DNA from: CAZICM01 sp964537685
GTDB lineage: Bacteria > Myxococcota_A > Polyangia > Polyangiales > Polyangiaceae
DNA: 64,000 nucleotides
Assembly (NCBI GenBank): GCA_964537685.1
Contig: CAZICM010000020.1
Location: forward strand, 1-64,000
Direction of reading: 5' to 3'
The notes below the pieces were generated by a model. That model was not told the origin of the DNA. It worked only from the letters and a program-made list of their open reading frames with translations, and did not search any database. Positions 63,139 through 64,000 of this stretch are shown in pieces. Position 1 is the stretch's first letter, and every line of letters starts with the position of its first letter. The translations under genes were made by a program, and so were the position numbers.

Positions 63139-64000
63139 TTAGTCCGCCTTAATGTGCGAAGCCAAATCGAAGATCGGCAAGTACATTGAAATCAGCACAG
63201 TGCCGACCATCGCGCCCACGACCACCATCATCATCGGCTCGAGGAGCGAAGTCAGCGCCGCCACCGCGACATCCACTTCCTCCTCATAAAAATCGGCGAT
63301 CTTGCTCAGCATCGTATCCAGCGCGCCGGTCTGCTCGCCGACACCCACCATCTGCACCACCATGCCCGGAAAGACCTGCATCTCCGCGAGCGGCTCAGCC
63401 ATGTTGCGGCCTTCCGAAATCCTCGCGCGCGCATACATCAAGCCTTCCTCGACGACCACATTACCGGCCGTTTTGGCGACAATCTCAAGCGCCTCCAAAA
63501 TCGGCACGCCCGATGCGAGCAGCGTGCCCAGCGTCCTCGTAAAGCGCGCCACGGCGATCTTTTTCATCACCGGTCCGAGGATCGGCAGAACGAGCAGCAT
63601 TTTGTGAACGAGCCGCTTTCCAAAGGGCGCCCGGTAGAAATAACCAAAGCCGATAAAGCCCAAAATCCCGCCCACAATTAAAAAGGGCAGCGCCGAGACA
63701 AAGCCGTGCGAAGCCGCGATGACGAATTTGGTGAGTTTGGGCAGCGCGTCCTTCGCGCCGAATTCCGCGAACATATTTTCAAAGGCCGGAATAACAAAGG
63801 TCATCAATACGATCATAACGACAACCATAATGATGATTACAGCGATGGGATAAACCAGCGCGCTTCGGACCCTCGCGGCGAGCTTCACGCGCTTTTCGAT
63901 ATAAAGCGCCAAACGATTTAAAATCGTATCCAAAATACCGCCGACCTCGCCTGCCTGGACGAGATTGACAAAAAGATCATCGAAGATTTTCGGATGGCGG
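63139..64000 (-). CDS. pilC: Type IV pilus inner-membrane platform protein PilC, partial
   Basis: The C-terminal 287 residues of a PilC/GspF protein; the 5' end lies beyond the right edge. The ATG at 63933 is internal, because the frame continues upstream with KIFDDLFVNLVQAGEVGGIL, the conserved GspF 'G-E-x-G-G' region. Three membrane segments and the repeated motif (SEGRNMAEPLAEMQVFPGMVVQMVGVGEQTGALDTMLSKIADFYEEEVD) with the closing LEPMMMVVVGAMVGTVLISMYLPIFDL are typical. PilC forms the base on which PilB and PilT drive pilus extension and retraction. pilS follows 4 bp downstream. Confidence 0.93.
   Translation of the reverse strand, partial: RHPKIFDDLFVNLVQAGEVGGILDTILNRLALYIEKRVKLAARVRSALVYPIAVIIIMVVVMIVLMTFVIPAFENMFAEFGAKDALPKLTKFVIAASHGFVSALPFLIVGGILGFIGFGYFYRAPFGKRLVHKMLLVLPILGPVMKKIAVARFTRTLGTLLASGVPILEALEIVAKTAGNVVVEEGLMYARARISEGRNMAEPLAEMQVFPGMVVQMVGVGEQTGALDTMLSKIADFYEEEVDVAVAALTSLLEPMMMVVVGAMVGTVLISMYLPIFDLASHIKAD

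Overview
The window looks like chromosomal DNA from a Gram-negative bacterium of the Myxococcota (former Deltaproteobacteria). Four things suggest this. Two exported proteins end in a MYXO-CTERM-like sorting signal (Gly-Gly-Cys, a membrane helix, then a basic tail). Many genes encode lipoproteins and secreted TPR or beta-propeller proteins. A pilC-pilS pair sits at the right edge. There is also a large two-gene activase/HgdB-like reductase set of a type I associate with this group. Lower ranks cannot be fixed from the sequence. No phage, insertion sequence, CRISPR array or rRNA was seen, and no stretch over 300 bases lacks a gene.

Layout. 1-780: end of a coiled-coil repeat protein broken by a 100-N assembly gap. 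803-5148 (minus): membrane ORF, mutL and miaA, plus a proline-rich exported protein. 5265-10403 (plus): a 1209-residue FG-GAP-type MYXO-CTERM protein and nhaA. 10410-13890 (minus): a tail-anchored protein, an SPFH protein and two multi-pass membrane proteins. 13912-18661 (plus): tandem secreted TPR proteins, a double PH-like membrane protein, tRNA-Leu(CAA) and a DciA-like protein that runs tail-to-tail into an FHA gene. 18543-23558 (minus): FHA, SCP2-like, serA, purE, purD. 23701-25221 (plus): deoxycytidylate deaminase, SRP RNA and a membrane-anchored helical protein. 25237-27966 (minus): nuoABCD only. 28125-30835 (plus): a degenerate UppP homologue and a pentahaem cytochrome.

30863-40586 (minus): thioesterase, propeller lipoprotein, ABC-F ATPase, hotdog thioesterase, M1 aminopeptidase, membrane protein, DUF350. 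40689-44876 (plus): an active/inactive M16 peptidase pair and a secreted alpha/beta hydrolase. 44873-47025: YkgJ-like protein, class I amidotransferase, TetR regulator. 47215-52890 (plus): a 1209-residue double-ASKHA activase and a 652-residue HgdB-like partner, preceded by an inverted-repeat operator candidate and followed by a strong terminator. 53037-61373: orphan PhnD-like protein, thioredoxin-fold lipoprotein without CxxC, small hypothetical genes, an acidic propeller protein, aspartate kinase, a large TPR protein and mlaC. 61529-64000: small exported protein, pilS, and partial pilC.

The core functions (mismatch repair, tRNA modification, purine, serine and aspartate-family synthesis, complex I, SRP, type IV pili) are ordinary. 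The most interesting accessory element is the TetR / double activase / HgdB-like module at 46.4-52.9 kb. It has the parts of an ATP-driven low-potential electron-transfer enzyme, but no recognised substrate pathway lies beside it.
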